Both the position numbers and the translations under genes were made by a program. The notes below the pieces were generated by a model. It had not been told where the DNA came from. It worked only from the letters and a program-made list of their open reading frames with translations, and searched no databases. A DNA stretch of 64,000 nt from Methanomicrobiales archaeon (GTDB lineage: Archaea; Halobacteriota; Methanomicrobia; Methanomicrobiales; Methanospirillaceae), in NCBI GenBank assembly GCA_022841205.1, contig JALHCK010000009.1, forward strand, positions 1 to 64,000. The letters are read 5' to 3'. Below are positions 1 through 10,800 of this stretch, in pieces (the first letter of the stretch is position 1; each line of letters starts with the position of its first letter).

Positions 1-2625
1 GAACGGTTTGACCAGTGAAGTGACCCGGATGTAATCGACTTTGACCTCGGTATCAGAACTGTAGGTGTTCTGAACGGTGAGATTGACGGTATAGTTGCCA
101 GACCTGTTGAACGATGCCACGGGGTCCTGGAGTGTGCTGTCCACCACGCCGTCGTTATCAAAGTCCCATGACCATGATGACACGGGGGGGTCTCCTGCAG
201 AAAGATCGGTGAACTGGACAAAGAGCGGCTTTGCAAGGGATGCTTTGCCGGACGTGACATTTGCTGTGAAGTTCGCGACCAGCGGGGCATAGACCACAAT
301 TTCACCGGAAGATATCTCAGGTGTGATAATGCCTCCGCCATCTGCGTCCATGTTTACGTTCGATATGACAAATGCGCTCGTTCCCGTGCTGTCAGCCCTG
401 ACCGTGATGGTTGCAAGGAGGACATCTTCTGCTCCTGCCTGAATATTCCTGCCAAGGTCAACCCCGCTTAACCGCAGGGAATCAGTTTGTGGTAAGGGTG
501 TCGTGTTGTTCATTCCTGCCCAACCGGGATATTGGACTCCTGTTATCTCCGCGATGGAGGGATTGCTCAATGTGACGGCAAGATCATACCCGGACAGGCC
601 TTCGGGAAGCGAAGAGATGGATAACTGGAAATCGCAGGTCGTGCCCTCTGCGACATGGGGGGAGGGCGGAGACAGGATAATCGCATGGGGTTCAACCGGC
701 GGCCCGGGAAGGGCCATGACCACGGTTTCAAATATCGTGTCCGGCGGGTATACCGTAGTCACGGTCTTTAAGTCCGATGAGATGTCTGCAACCCGGATCA
801 CTTCCGCCGTTGCAGTGCGGGCGGCCGGATCAACCCTCACCCGCGTATACCCGATCATGTACTCGAGGCTGTTTACCGATGCTTCATACCGCGGGTCTGC
901 AAGGTTGTAGGAAGGCGCCCCTCCTATACCGGCAACAAAGTAGTTGGTGTCATTCACAACGAGCCGTTCATAGGCGTGGACGTGTCCATTGAAGACCGCG
1001 AGGACCCCGTTTTCGTTGAAGTCATCTTCCCACTCCAGTCGCAGGTTCTCCCACCCTCCAAAATGCTTGGATTCTGAACTGTAGATCGGGTGGTGGAACG
1101 AGACGAACCTGAAGGGTTTTTCTGTCCCGAGATCGGCGGCGAGCCATGCACTCTGCGAAGGCAGGTCCGGCCATGCCCAGGAATTGCTGTTCAGCACGGT
1201 TACATGGGCGTCCCCGCAGTCAAAGGAGTAGTACTCCGGGACACCGTAGATTTCAGAGTAGTAGGGTTCGTACCTGTCGTGGTTTCCAAGCGCAGGGAAG
1301 ACGGTGGTGTTTGCCATCATCATGCTGCCTGCGGCAAAGTACCGGTCCCAGTCAGAAAGATTGGTGGCATTGTTCACGAGATCCCCGGAGTTGAGCACGA
1401 ATGCGATGCCAGGCTCATCTGCGATCCGGTCAGCGACCAGCTTGTGCCGCTCCAGCTGGCTGAATGTTGGCAGCTGGTCCTGGGTATCGCTGTACACGAC
1501 AAAGGTAAACGCTCCGGTTTCGGGAAAGGTCCTGAAGTGGAGGTCCCCGGTTGTCCTACCGCCGCTGCTCACCCGGTAATGGTAGAGGGTGCCGGGCTCA
1601 AGGGCCGTGAGGGCGATATGGTGGAACGTATCTGTCAGGCCGTCGCTTGCAGTCTTATCATAACCGCTATTAACCGTGTAGTAGGCATCAGTCGCATACT
1701 CCACGGTCGCCGCAGCCGGGATATCGGTCTTCAGGTTCACAATCGTCATGGTAGTCGAACTGCCGGTGAGGTAGGGGCCCCAGAGGAAGGCTGCCGGCCC
1801 GGTCTCCACGTAGTTTGAGGAGCGTGCCATCAGCGGGTAGTTGTCACCGCCGCTCCCGAAGGCATAGGACGGAGTGCCCACCCCGTTCCCATCGGCATCG
1901 GTCCCACTGTAGTCGGAGTAGTAATTGCCAAGGCGGCTCGTATAGGTGCCGCCGTTGTAAGTGTAGGTGATGGGCGCCGGGGAGTGAGCAGTGGTCGCGG
2001 TAAGGATCTCGACGCGGTTGCCGATGACGTCATTTAGCCAGAGGGTGTTGTCAAACGTTGAGTCCTTGATGCAGAACCCGGCGTTGGTGTTGTTCTCCAC
2101 GGTGTTTTTCAGGACGAAGTTGCCATGGGCGGTGTCGCGGAGGCTGATCCCTCTCTCTGTGTTCCCGTGGCAGTAGTTTGACTCGATCGTGTTGTTCGTG
2201 CCTGTCCCACCGATGTGGATGCCATTGTAGCACCCGGAACAGTCGTTCCCGATCACCAGGCAGTCGTTGTAGTCCACGATCTCGATTCCGGCGACATGGG
2301 TGTTTGTCGGACCGCGGACCGAGAAGCCCTGGATGACGATGCCGTTTGCGTTCACATCGAAGACCGGCAGGGTTGGCGATGCTGCGGTAACCGTGACGTG
2401 GGCAGAACCGTTCTCCGAGCGGATGACGAGTTGCCGGCCCACGTCCACGTTCTCCGTGTAGGTCCCGTCGCCGACAACGATCTCATCGCCGGCGGTGGCT
2501 GCGCTCACAGCGGCCTGGATGGTAGTAAAGTCGGCTCCCCCCGAATCATCGACGGTCCAAGTTGCGGCTGATGAAGGGAAGACAAGGAGTATAACCCCAA
2601 TTATGATGAAGATATTTTTTTTCAT
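1..2625 (-). CDS. Large secreted protein, 3' end cut by window edge: beta-helix, metallophosphoesterase, cohesin-like, PKD
   Basis: The frame is open from ATG 2625 to the left edge (875 codons seen). A signal peptide (MKKNIFIIIGVILLVFPSSA) leads into a NosD/pectate-lyase-like parallel beta-helix (about residues 25-230). An Fn3-like lead-in typical of purple acid phosphatases follows, then a calcineurin-type metallophosphoesterase (about 360-550) with NSGD, GNHD, FHHP and GHVHAYER metal-site motifs. About residues 655-778 resemble a cohesin fold, and 780-870 is a PKD domain (SWSWDFDNDG). GGTGA lies 5 nt before the ATG. Likely a cell-surface or extracellular phosphoesterase. The substrate cannot be told, and the C-terminus (sorting signal or more PKD repeats) is outside the window. 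Domain calls are from motif reading; the cohesin call is the least certain. Confidence 0.85.
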   Translation of the reverse strand, partial: MKKNIFIIIGVILLVFPSSAATWTVDDSGGADFTTIQAAVSAATAGDEIVVGDGTYTENVDVGRQLVIRSENGSAHVTVTAASPTLPVFDVNANGIVIQGFSVRGPTNTHVAGIEIVDYNDCLVIGNDCSGCYNGIHIGGTGTNNTIESNYCHGNTERGISLRDTAHGNFVLKNTVENNTNAGFCIKDSTFDNTLWLNDVIGNRVEILTATTAHSPAPITYTYNGGTYTSRLGNYYSDYSGTDADGNGVGTPSYAFGSGGDNYPLMARSSNYVETGPAAFLWGPYLTGSSTTMTIVNLKTDIPAAATVEYATDAYYTVNSGYDKTASDGLTDTFHHIALTALEPGTLYHYRVSSGGRTTGDLHFRTFPETGAFTFVVYSDTQDQLPTFSQLERHKLVADRIADEPGIAFVLNSGDLVNNATNLSDWDRYFAAGSMMMANTTVFPALGNHDRYEPYYSEIYGVPEYYSFDCGDAHVTVLNSNSWAWPDLPSQSAWLAADLGTEKPFRFVSFHHPIYSSESKHFGGWENLRLEWEDDFNENGVLAVFNGHVHAYERLVVNDTNYFVAGIGGAPSYNLADPRYEASVNSLEYMIGYTRVRVDPAARTATAEVIRVADISSDLKTVTTVYPPDTIFETVVMALPGPPVEPHAIILSPPSPHVAEGTTCDFQLSISSLPEGLSGYDLAVTLSNPSIAEITGVQYPGWAGMNNTTPLPQTDSLRLSGVDLGRNIQAGAEDVLLATITVRADSTGTSAFVISNVNMDADGGGIITPEISSGEIVVYAPLVANFTANVTSGKASLAKPLFVQFTDLSAGDPPVSSWSWDFDNDGVVDSTLQDPVASFNRSGNYTVNLTVQNTYSSDTEVKVDYIRVTSLVKPF

Positions 2626-2630
2626 TTCGT

Positions 2631-2835
2631 TCACCCACTACGGAAAATTAATTCGTGTGGTGATGTGTCACCACAAGCTTCACGTGTCGCAGAGGACGCG
2701 ATAACCGGGTTGTTGTTGTCCGCATACCGGATCACCCGGACTTCTTCGGTCGCCGCAGATACCGGAAAAGACCAGTATCCCGCCGGCGATAAGGAGAAGG
2801 ATTTGCACGCGAACTGTTCTCAGGTATCTGTTCAT
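2631..2835 (-). pseudogene. Truncated, shifted remnant of the exported SUOX-like family
   Basis: ATG 2835 opens a signal-peptide-like stretch (MNRYLRTVRVQILLLIAGGI). Removing one T from the TTTT run in this stretch joins it to AATEEVRVIRYADNNNPV, which closely matches the mature N-termini of the three family members at 7.9-14.4 kb (AATNQVRIVLYADDG in one). The frame then stops at 2631, five bases before the next gene, so only about 67 codons of a roughly 280-residue protein remain. It is read as a decayed copy. A short expressed peptide is possible but less likely. Confidence 0.6.
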
Positions 2836-2879
2836 CCAAATCTTCCCCCACCACTCACTCGCTTGAATCAGTGGATAAG

Positions 2880-2970
2880 TTAGTACATTGGTGAATTGTT
2901 GGAAGCTGTGATAAATATAATTATTCGAATTAAATAATTAAATACTGTGAATTAACTTAATATCTTATCC
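2880..2970. promoter_or_regulatory. AT-rich divergent promoter region
   Basis: This stretch is far richer in A and T than its surroundings, with several TATA-like tracts (ATAAATATAATTATT, AATTAAATAATTAAATA). It lies between the minus-strand secreted-protein genes and the plus-strand histidine kinase, so it probably holds promoters for both. The rest of the gap up to 3222 shows no gene. Exact TATA boxes and start sites are not resolved. Confidence 0.45.
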
Positions 2971-3222
2971 TTAACTCAATTCCGCAAACTGGGAATTTCA
3001 TTGCCTGGAACCGAAAGGGATCTGCCTGGTAAAGACAGGCAGGTAAAAGATTAGTTCTGGTGAAATCCAGGGACCGGATTATTAACGCGATATTCCTTGA
3101 AATGAGGGTACGGGAGTTTGATTGAACCCATAGATCTCATGAATCCTGCCGGCAAGGTTTATGGGTGCAGTCTGCCAGCCTGTTCTTCGCCAAAAGAGCA
3201 ACATTCAATATACTCTGGAATA

Positions 3223-6200
3223 ATGATGCAGTTTACAGGCATCATGATCACCGTCCTCTACATCGATGACGAACCCGCGCTTCTCGAGATAGGTAAGCTG
3301 TACCTGGAAAGGCTTGGCGAATTCCAGGTCAAGACAGTTACATCTGCAAAAGGCGCTCTTGAGGCCATCAAACGGAGAGATTTCGATGCTATCATCTCCG
3401 ATTACCAGATGCCGGTGATGAATGGGATAGATTTCCTGAAGGAGGTCCGTGCCTCGGGGAACACAATTCCCTTCATCATCTTTACCGGGCGTGGTCGTGA
3501 AGAGGTCGTCATCCAGGCATTGAACGAGGGTGCTGACTTCTATCTCCAGAAAGGGGGTGAACCGGCATCTCAGTTTGCAGAACTTGCCCATAAAGTCCGA
3601 CAGGCAGTCCAGCAGAGGCGGGCAGAGATAAGCATCCGGGACCATGAGCGACGCGAAGCTGAGATCCTCAACTTCCTGCCTGATGCAACGTTTGCCATCG
3701 ACACAGGCGGCGTGGTGATCGCATGGAACCGGGCGATCGAGAGGATGACCGGCGTCAGGGCCGAAAACATCGTGGGGAAGGGAAACTATGAATATGCCAT
3801 TCCTTTTTACCACGAGCAAAGACCAATCCTCATCGACCTCGTGCTGAAAGATGACCCGGCTACCGCAGCAAAATACCCCTTTATCCGCCGCGAGGGAAGG
3901 ACCCTCTTCTCCGAGGTTACTATTCCACATTTCAATAAAGGACTCGGTGCTGCCCTCTGGTTTACTGCATCCCCACTCTACAATACACGGGGAGAGGTCA
4001 TCGGCGCCATTGAATCGATCCGTGAGATCACCGATCGGAAAAAGGTAGAGGAAGCGCTGAACGAGAGCGAACGGCGCTTCCGCGAACTTGCAGAGATGTT
4101 ACCCCAGGTAGTCTACGAAGCGGATGCCGATGGGAAGTTGACATATGTGAACCGCATTGCCTTTGAGATGTTTGGGTATACCGTGGAGGACTTCAAAAAA
4201 GGGCTGAATGCCATGGACATGATCGCGCCCGATGACCGGAACCGGACAGCACTCGCGATTCGCAATGTACTGGAAACCGGCTCTACGAAACACAGGGAGT
4301 TCAGGGCTCTCAGGAAAGACGGAAGTACATTTCCCGTGTCCATCTACTCATCGCCCGTGGTGCGGGATGGCGATATTGTGGGTCTGCGGGGAATCATCAT
4401 CGAGATCACCGATATCAAGCGTGCTGAAGAAAAGATCCGCGAGAGTGAGCAGAATTACAGGCTCCTCTTCGAGACTGCGACTGAAGGTATCCTTGTGGCG
4501 CAGGGTGATCGCATGGTACATGTCAATCCTGCGCTTGTCAGGCTCCTGGGCTACCCGGAAGATATCCTCACTTCGAGACCATTCACAGATTTCATTCATC
4601 CTGATGATCGCGGGATGGTGATGAACCACCACCTCCAGCGCATGAAGGGGGAGGCACCCTCAACGGGATACACGTTCAGGGTCATCACAGTGTCCGGAGA
4701 AGAACGATGGGTCTGGATAAACTCGACCCTGATGCAGTGGTCGGGGACACCCGCATCCCTCTCGTTCCTTACCGACATTACCGGGATGAAAAAGGCTGAG
4801 CAACAGCTGATCTCTGCCAACCGGGAGTATGCAAACCTGCTCGACCAGATCCAGGATGTATATTACAGGAGTGATGTCCAGGGCCGGCTAATCATGGCCA
4901 GCCAGTCATGGGCAAGGCTCCTTGGCTATGACGATCTCCTGGAGTGTATCGGGCGAAACATCGCCGATGACTTTTATGTCAACCCTGCGGACCGGACGGC
5001 TCTTATCGGGGAGATCTACCAGGATGGAAAAGTCACGAATTACGAGATACAGCTGAAGAAGAAAAATGGCACCCCCGTGGTTATCGAGACATGCAGCCAT
5101 CTCTATTACGATGAAAGGGGCGACATCCTCGGGGTTGAAGGGACATTCCGCGATATCACGGAAAAAAAGGAACAGGAATCAGTCTTAAAAACCCAGCTCG
5201 ATCTCGGCCTGAAACTCCAGAAGGTTCATGGGTTGCACGATACGCTCGAGACCTGTCTTTGGGCGGCAATTGAAATATCCGGGATGGACTCAGGAGGTAT
5301 CTATCTCGTTTGCAGGGAGACAGGGGCAGTTGATCTGTTTACCTCGGTCAACCTTGGAGACGCATTCAAAAAGAGCGTCTCTCATTACCCTCCGGATTCT
5401 TGCAGTGCACGGTTTGTCAGGGAAGGTATTCCCCTCTTCATCCCTTACGAAAAAATGGCGGCCTTATACCACACACCCGAGGCAGACGAGGAAGGAATCC
5501 TCTCCATTGCTGCAATCCCAATCCTGTCGGAGGAAAGGAGTATCGCCTGCCTGAACGTTTCCTCGCATAAGAATACCGGGATCCCGGAAAACAGGCGTGT
5601 TGCCCTCAAGACCGTTGCTACTCAGATAGGGGCAGCAATCGAGCGGATCCTGGTTGAAGAGACCCTGGCAGAGAGCGAGCAGCGGTACCGGAACGTGGTC
5701 GAAGACCAGACCGAGTTTATCTCACGCTTTCTTCCGGACGGCACGCACGTCTTTGTCAATGATGCCTATTGCAGGTATTTTGGCTTTACGCGTGAAGAGG
5801 TCATCGGGCACAGGTTCAAGCCCGTGATTCCTGGAGAGGACCGGGGACATGTAAAGCAGTTCTTCGAATCCCTCAAAAAAGAACACCCGGTTGGAAGTAT
5901 TGATCATCGTATCATCATGCCCGATGGGAGTATACGATGGCAGAGGTGGAGTGACCGTGCAATCTTTGACGCGGAGGAAACACTCATCGAATACCAGTCA
6001 GTGGGCAGGGATATCACAGAACAAAAGAAGACTGATGAGGAGTTACGCACCAGGAGCGAGGAGCTTGACAGCCGCAATCGGATCTTTACAACGCTCCTTG
6101 AGACCGTCCCGATCGGCATATTCATGGTTGAAGCGCCGGGCGGGAAACCGATCCTTGTCAACCGCGAGGCAACCCGCCTCCTCGGCAGGGGGATGCTGCC

Positions 6201-7113
6201 GGATGCGACCGGAGATAACTTCGCGGAGGTGTACAGGGCTTTCAAGGCAGACGGTTGCAAAAAATACCCCGCCAACGAGATGCCCATCATACTGGGGATG
6301 CGGGGAGTGGCGAGCCATGTCGATGACGTGATAGTTGTTCGTCCCGATAATACCCGTGTGAACCTGGAAGTGTTTGGCACTCCGGTCATCGACCGGGATG
6401 GTAACGTCGTGGCAAGCCTCGCCAGTTTCATCGATATCACAGAGCGCAAGAGGGTGGAGATATCGATGAAGGAGATCAACAAGAAGATCGCACTTTTGTC
6501 GAGCATTACACGGCATGATGTTGCAAACCAGGTGACAATCCTTCGCGGACTCGCACAGTTCGCGGTGGAAAAAGAAACTGACAGCAATACAAAAAACCTA
6601 CTCGAGAAGATAGACTACGCAGGGTCCATGATCGCACGGCAGATAGAGTTCACCCGTACCTACCAGGAGATCGGCATGCATGAACCATCCTGGTTTTCCC
6701 TGGCAGCCATTATCGGGAAGATGCAGCCTCCAGGGGTCCCCCTCATGCACACATGTTCAAACGCCGAAATCTACGCTGATCCCATGGTTGAGAAGGTTTT
6801 TTTGAACCTCTTCGATAACTCGGTGCGACATGGAGGTCACGTGACAGACATTTCAATCAGGTGCGAGCAGGATTCGGATCACCTCGTTATCATCTACGAG
6901 GACAATGGGACGGGCATCCCTGAAGAGGAGAAGGAAAAAATATTCGGGCGCGGGTTTGGGGAACACACCGGACTTGGCCTGTTCCTCTCACGGGAGATCC
7001 TTTGGATTACCGGCATTTCTATTATCGAGACCGGTACCTATGGCAGGGGCGCCCGGTTTGAGATCCATGTGCCGGCCGGGTCGTTTCGGAACGTCTCCTG
7101 TTTCCTGCCCTGA
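3223..7113 (+). CDS. Hybrid sensor histidine kinase, REC-PAS(x4)-GAF-PAS(x2)-HisKA-HATPase
   Basis: A soluble multi-sensor kinase of about 1,296 residues. An N-terminal receiver domain (VLYIDDEP, acceptor Asp in ISDYQMPVMNG, Lys in YLQKGG) is followed by four PAS domains, a GAF domain (about residues 650-800), two more PAS domains and a transmitter. The phosphoacceptor His is in SSITRHDVANQ, the N-box is NLFDNSVRHG and the G-boxes are DNGTGIPEE and GLGLFLSREI. There are no membrane segments, so it should sense a cytosolic signal. The frame could start at TTG 3118, ATG 3223 or ATG 3244. ATG 3244 starts right at the receiver domain; 3223 was chosen as the first ATG and has a weak GGA upstream. 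No partner regulator is adjacent. Confidence 0.88.
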   Translation: MMQFTGIMITVLYIDDEPALLEIGKLYLERLGEFQVKTVTSAKGALEAIKRRDFDAIISDYQMPVMNGIDFLKEVRASGNTIPFIIFTGRGREEVVIQALNEGADFYLQKGGEPASQFAELAHKVRQAVQQRRAEISIRDHERREAEILNFLPDATFAIDTGGVVIAWNRAIERMTGVRAENIVGKGNYEYAIPFYHEQRPILIDLVLKDDPATAAKYPFIRREGRTLFSEVTIPHFNKGLGAALWFTASPLYNTRGEVIGAIESIREITDRKKVEEALNESERRFRELAEMLPQVVYEADADGKLTYVNRIAFEMFGYTVEDFKKGLNAMDMIAPDDRNRTALAIRNVLETGSTKHREFRALRKDGSTFPVSIYSSPVVRDGDIVGLRGIIIEITDIKRAEEKIRESEQNYRLLFETATEGILVAQGDRMVHVNPALVRLLGYPEDILTSRPFTDFIHPDDRGMVMNHHLQRMKGEAPSTGYTFRVITVSGEERWVWINSTLMQWSGTPASLSFLTDITGMKKAEQQLISANREYANLLDQIQDVYYRSDVQGRLIMASQSWARLLGYDDLLECIGRNIADDFYVNPADRTALIGEIYQDGKVTNYEIQLKKKNGTPVVIETCSHLYYDERGDILGVEGTFRDITEKKEQESVLKTQLDLGLKLQKVHGLHDTLETCLWAAIEISGMDSGGIYLVCRETGAVDLFTSVNLGDAFKKSVSHYPPDSCSARFVREGIPLFIPYEKMAALYHTPEADEEGILSIAAIPILSEERSIACLNVSSHKNTGIPENRRVALKTVATQIGAAIERILVEETLAESEQRYRNVVEDQTEFISRFLPDGTHVFVNDAYCRYFGFTREEVIGHRFKPVIPGEDRGHVKQFFESLKKEHPVGSIDHRIIMPDGSIRWQRWSDRAIFDAEETLIEYQSVGRDITEQKKTDEELRTRSEELDSRNRIFTTLLETVPIGIFMVEAPGGKPILVNREATRLLGRGMLPDATGDNFAEVYRAFKADGCKKYPANEMPIILGMRGVASHVDDVIVVRPDNTRVNLEVFGTPVIDRDGNVVASLASFIDITERKRVEISMKEINKKIALLSSITRHDVANQVTILRGLAQFAVEKETDSNTKNLLEKIDYAGSMIARQIEFTRTYQEIGMHEPSWFSLAAIIGKMQPPGVPLMHTCSNAEIYADPMVEKVFLNLFDNSVRHGGHVTDISIRCEQDSDHLVIIYEDNGTGIPEEEKEKIFGRGFGEHTGLGLFLSREILWITGISIIETGTYGRGARFEIHVPAGSFRNVSCFLP

Positions 7114-7441
7114 TGATGGGGATACATGGGAGATGTCCGCGAATGATTTTGAGATCCATTTCCCCTGGAAATTTCCGCAAACTCTTTCCACACCCCTGAC
7201 CGTTCAGTACGATCTTTGAGCGGCGGATGCAACAAACGGGCTCCCGATAAATATCCCCAAGAGAATCCGGGGCAGGGATATCATGCTTCTTCACGGTTGA
7301 GATAACCCTTCCCCCTGCAGAAGGCTGCAGCACCCTCTCCTCTCTGAATGTACCGGATATTTTATGCTGTAATGGCTCAGGTGTCACCCGCAGGCAGGTT
7401 TTTTACATACCTTCATCTCATCTCCCCTCAAACCAACAGCA

Positions 7442-7840
7442 ATGAAACCGGAGTCTGCGACGATACTTGAGGAATTCCTCAGGCATTCCAGTACCCTGAC
7501 CGATGAGATCGAGCAGGATGTGGCAGAGATGCTCGGCGTTGTCCCGTTCATCTTCCGCACACTCAAAGAACGCCCCGATCTCTTCGTCCTCTCGGCACTT
7601 GGCGACTACCTTGCCTGCCGCCCGGGGAGCCTCGATGCAAAGACGGCGGAATTGGTATCCATAACGGCTGCAGCAGCAGCCAATGCACCGGACTGCCTCA
7701 AGGTGCATATCGCTGCGGCACGAAAAGAGGGAGTGTCCCGTGAAGAGATCAGGGACTGCCTGATCATTGCATCGGTGATCGGGAAGACAGCAGTGCTGGC
7801 GCGATCATTGCGGATATTTGAGGAGCAGCAGGGGACGTGA
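7442..7840 (+). CDS. Carboxymuconolactone decarboxylase / AhpD-like protein
   Basis: 132 residues with the all-helical AhpD/CMD core (LDAKTAELVSITAAAAANAP, then DCLKVHIAAARKEG). Family members with peroxidase activity carry CxxC followed by His. Here the first Cys position is Ala (APDC) and only the second Cys and the His (CLKVH) remain, so a thiol-peroxidase reaction through a disulfide is unlikely. No Shine-Dalgarno is seen. A TATA-like TTTTTACATA lies at about 7400, so the transcript is probably leaderless or nearly so. It stands alone between the kinase and the convergent exported-protein operon. Exact role unknown. Confidence 0.8.
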   Translation: MKPESATILEEFLRHSSTLTDEIEQDVAEMLGVVPFIFRTLKERPDLFVLSALGDYLACRPGSLDAKTAELVSITAAAAANAPDCLKVHIAAARKEGVSREEIRDCLIIASVIGKTAVLARSLRIFEEQQGT

Positions 7841-7893
7841 AGTCCATCACCGGGGGTTGTGCAGCGTACAACCCCGGTGCACTCCGGTCCTTG

Positions 7894-10800
7894 TCAGCCG
7901 AACCGCACTGAGTAGCTCCTCGTCCTGCCGGGTTCCACGATCGCATCGATCCCCCTCTTGTCTTTTCCATGGGTAAGGGTGATCTCCCAGACACCGAGGG
8001 GGATACCTTCAAGGGTGCAGGGAGTAACCTCCCCGGTCTTCAGGCCCCTGAAGATAACATCTGCCCCGGGGGGGACGCTGGTAAGATTGAGGCTCCCGGA
8101 CGCATACCATTCGAGCGGGTAGCGGACATAATAAATCCCCGTGATGCACTGGCTTTCGGCTATATTGATAAGTCTGGTCACCGGGAACCTGTCCGGGGCA
8201 GAAATCGAGATCCGGTGGTATCCTGCAGATACATTGGGAATGGTGGCAGGGGCCCGGAGCCCGGTGCGGATGCCATCAAGAAAGATCTCTGCCCCATCCG
8301 GGACACTTACAATTGAGAGGTTGCAGACCGGAGGGTCATCGCGGGGAATGATGAACTGCCCGCCATCCAGGCTCGATGGAGGAATGGTAAAGGAGAGATA
8401 AGAGGACCCGTCCGTGATGGTGATAAAAGCCGGGTATCCTGTAAATTCTATCCGGTCCGGCACCCTCCTTACCGGGTAATAACCGTCCACCGTGAACATT
8501 GCACCACTACGTGAGTCGTTCCTGACGTCCAGTGGATAAACCACTGCCGGTTGCATCAGGTTGAACTCCACCGGAATGACGGCATCAGGAAATACCCAGG
8601 TCCGGATAGTCTGCCGGGAAGAATAGGTGTTGCCCCCGGCGGAGATCCCTGCCGTGACGGTATGGAACCCTTCCTTTAATGGGGTGAGAAGGAGCGGAGA
8701 ACTGGCTGCAACAACGACACCATCGATCCTTATCTCTGCATCCTTTGGATAAGTATGGACGAAGATTCCTCCATGGCGGGACCGGGCGGGGGCCGGGGCC
8801 GGGGTTTCCGGAGCTCCGGTATCGACAGGAACCGGGGTGAGAACAGCCTCGATTTCACCGGACCCGTTCACATGTTGTGAAAACGGCAGGAACCCCTCCT
8901 TTTCAATCCGGATCAAATGCAGTTCGCCGGAAAGGGCATCAATTTCGCAGGGGGTCGATAACCCGGTGGGCTGGTTGTCAATAAACACCATCGCCATATC
9001 CGGGATGGACGAGACTTTGAGGACAGATGGTTCAGGAGTTTTTCCGGATGTATCGGTCGTGTCCTGGACTGCAATTTCCGGAACTTCTCCCTGGTGACAG
9101 GGCTCGGCCGGCTGGCCGGTCAGCCACAGGAACAAATTCAGGAGCCAGCAGAGGAAATTCCCAACCGGGTCATCTCTACCAACCGCCCCACCCGGAACGA
9201 TTTCACCTGGTGCCGGTTCTGGTACTCCAGTCCCGGGGATACGGGTCGTGACAGGCCGGACCGTTGCCGTGATCTCAGGGGCCGGGCTGGTAATCGCCGG
9301 GGGTGTGGGCCCGGAGCCGGCCATGAGGACCGCGACCCTGTTCGTAACGGGTGCACCCGTGGTCGTGATATGGAGCCTGATCCCGGCCGGCGCAGGGACA
9401 GGGAACCCTGAGATCTCACAGACAACGACCGGGCTGTCACCTGATACAATTCGTGCCGGCATCCCTATCCCATTGACATAAAAACTGAGATTTCCTTTCG
9501 CTGACCCGGGTGTTGTAGCGGTCAGGATGGTTGCATTTTCCAGGGCCGGTATCGGGACCCCGCTCCCGAACTCGGCCAGGGTCATCTGCGGCTCCCGGCC
9601 TGGAAATGTCCCGAGCAGGTCTGCCCCTTCGCATATCCATGCCAGGCTTTCAGTCCCCGGGTCATCTTCGAACCCGGCAATGAGGAGGGCTCCGGTCACG
9701 GTGGTATTCCACGACTGCTGGTTCCTGCTCCGGACAGGATAGGCCCCGGTCTCATTCCACTCCGGGAGACTGTATACCAGCGTTGTGGCGTACAGGCGCC
9801 CGTCATCATCCTCTTCAGAATACGAACGGGCCGGGGCGATCTCCCCGGACCCGGCAGAAACCACAAGGTCAGGCCTGGTGCTGATCCCGGGACTGGCACT
9901 GCTCGCACCAAGGAAGAGATAGAGAATTGCCTGGGTTGGTTGCCGGGAGGAATTCCCGACATCAAAGGTAAGGGAATGTTTCTCTCCTCCTTTAAGACTG
10001 AAAGGATCGGTTACCGAGGGGAAAGGGACAAACACTCCCATGACCTGCAGGTCTCCTGCCGGGGATAACTGGCCGCCGGAAAGGACTTCCTGGTAGGTTT
10101 CACCGATGAGTCCTTCCATTCCTCCCTCACCGGAACCGGAATACCCTCCACCCGGGACTGCCGCTTCGAGTTCAAAACTGACCGTAACTGTTTTTCCGGC
10201 AATCACTTCCACGCCCTTTTCATGCGGGGTGGCAAATCCGCTCTTCCGGACAGTGAGGGTGTAGTATCCCTCGCAAAGATCTCCGATCGTACAGGGGGTG
10301 TCATATCCGGTATCGATATCATCAAGAAAGACCCGGGCTCCCACCGGGTTTGAAGTGACAGCAATCGATCCCTTTGGTTCCCGGCTGGACCAGATCTTTA
10401 TCTCGGATATGTACCTTACAGTAAGGCCGGTCGTCGTGGGGTAGGCCTGCCCGTCCTGGTAATAGTAATGCCAGTACTCCTCCTCTGCTGATTCATGCCA
10501 GTCGTAGTTTCCCATGGCATGGATACCCCATTTGTTGGTAGAAGTGTCGGCAAAGAAGATCAACCGCATACCATCGGCATATCCGGGAACGTAAGACTGG
10601 TTTGCCTCATACCAGGCGATCACCATGGTCCCCTGCCGGGAGGATGGCTCGTAGACATTCTCGTAGGCGAAGTTCTTGGAAAACCCGTCCGAGGCCCTGA
10701 TGGTGACCGTATCGCCGGGTTCCATGCCGCCGACCAGATCGCAGAGATCGCGGAGATCGGTCCCCTTCACCGCCCCCATATCCTTTTCGAGGACATTTGC

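Noticed and set aside
1090..1818. 242-codon plus-strand frame inside the first gene
   Set aside because: It lies opposite the metallophosphoesterase domain, whose metal-site motifs are all on the minus strand.
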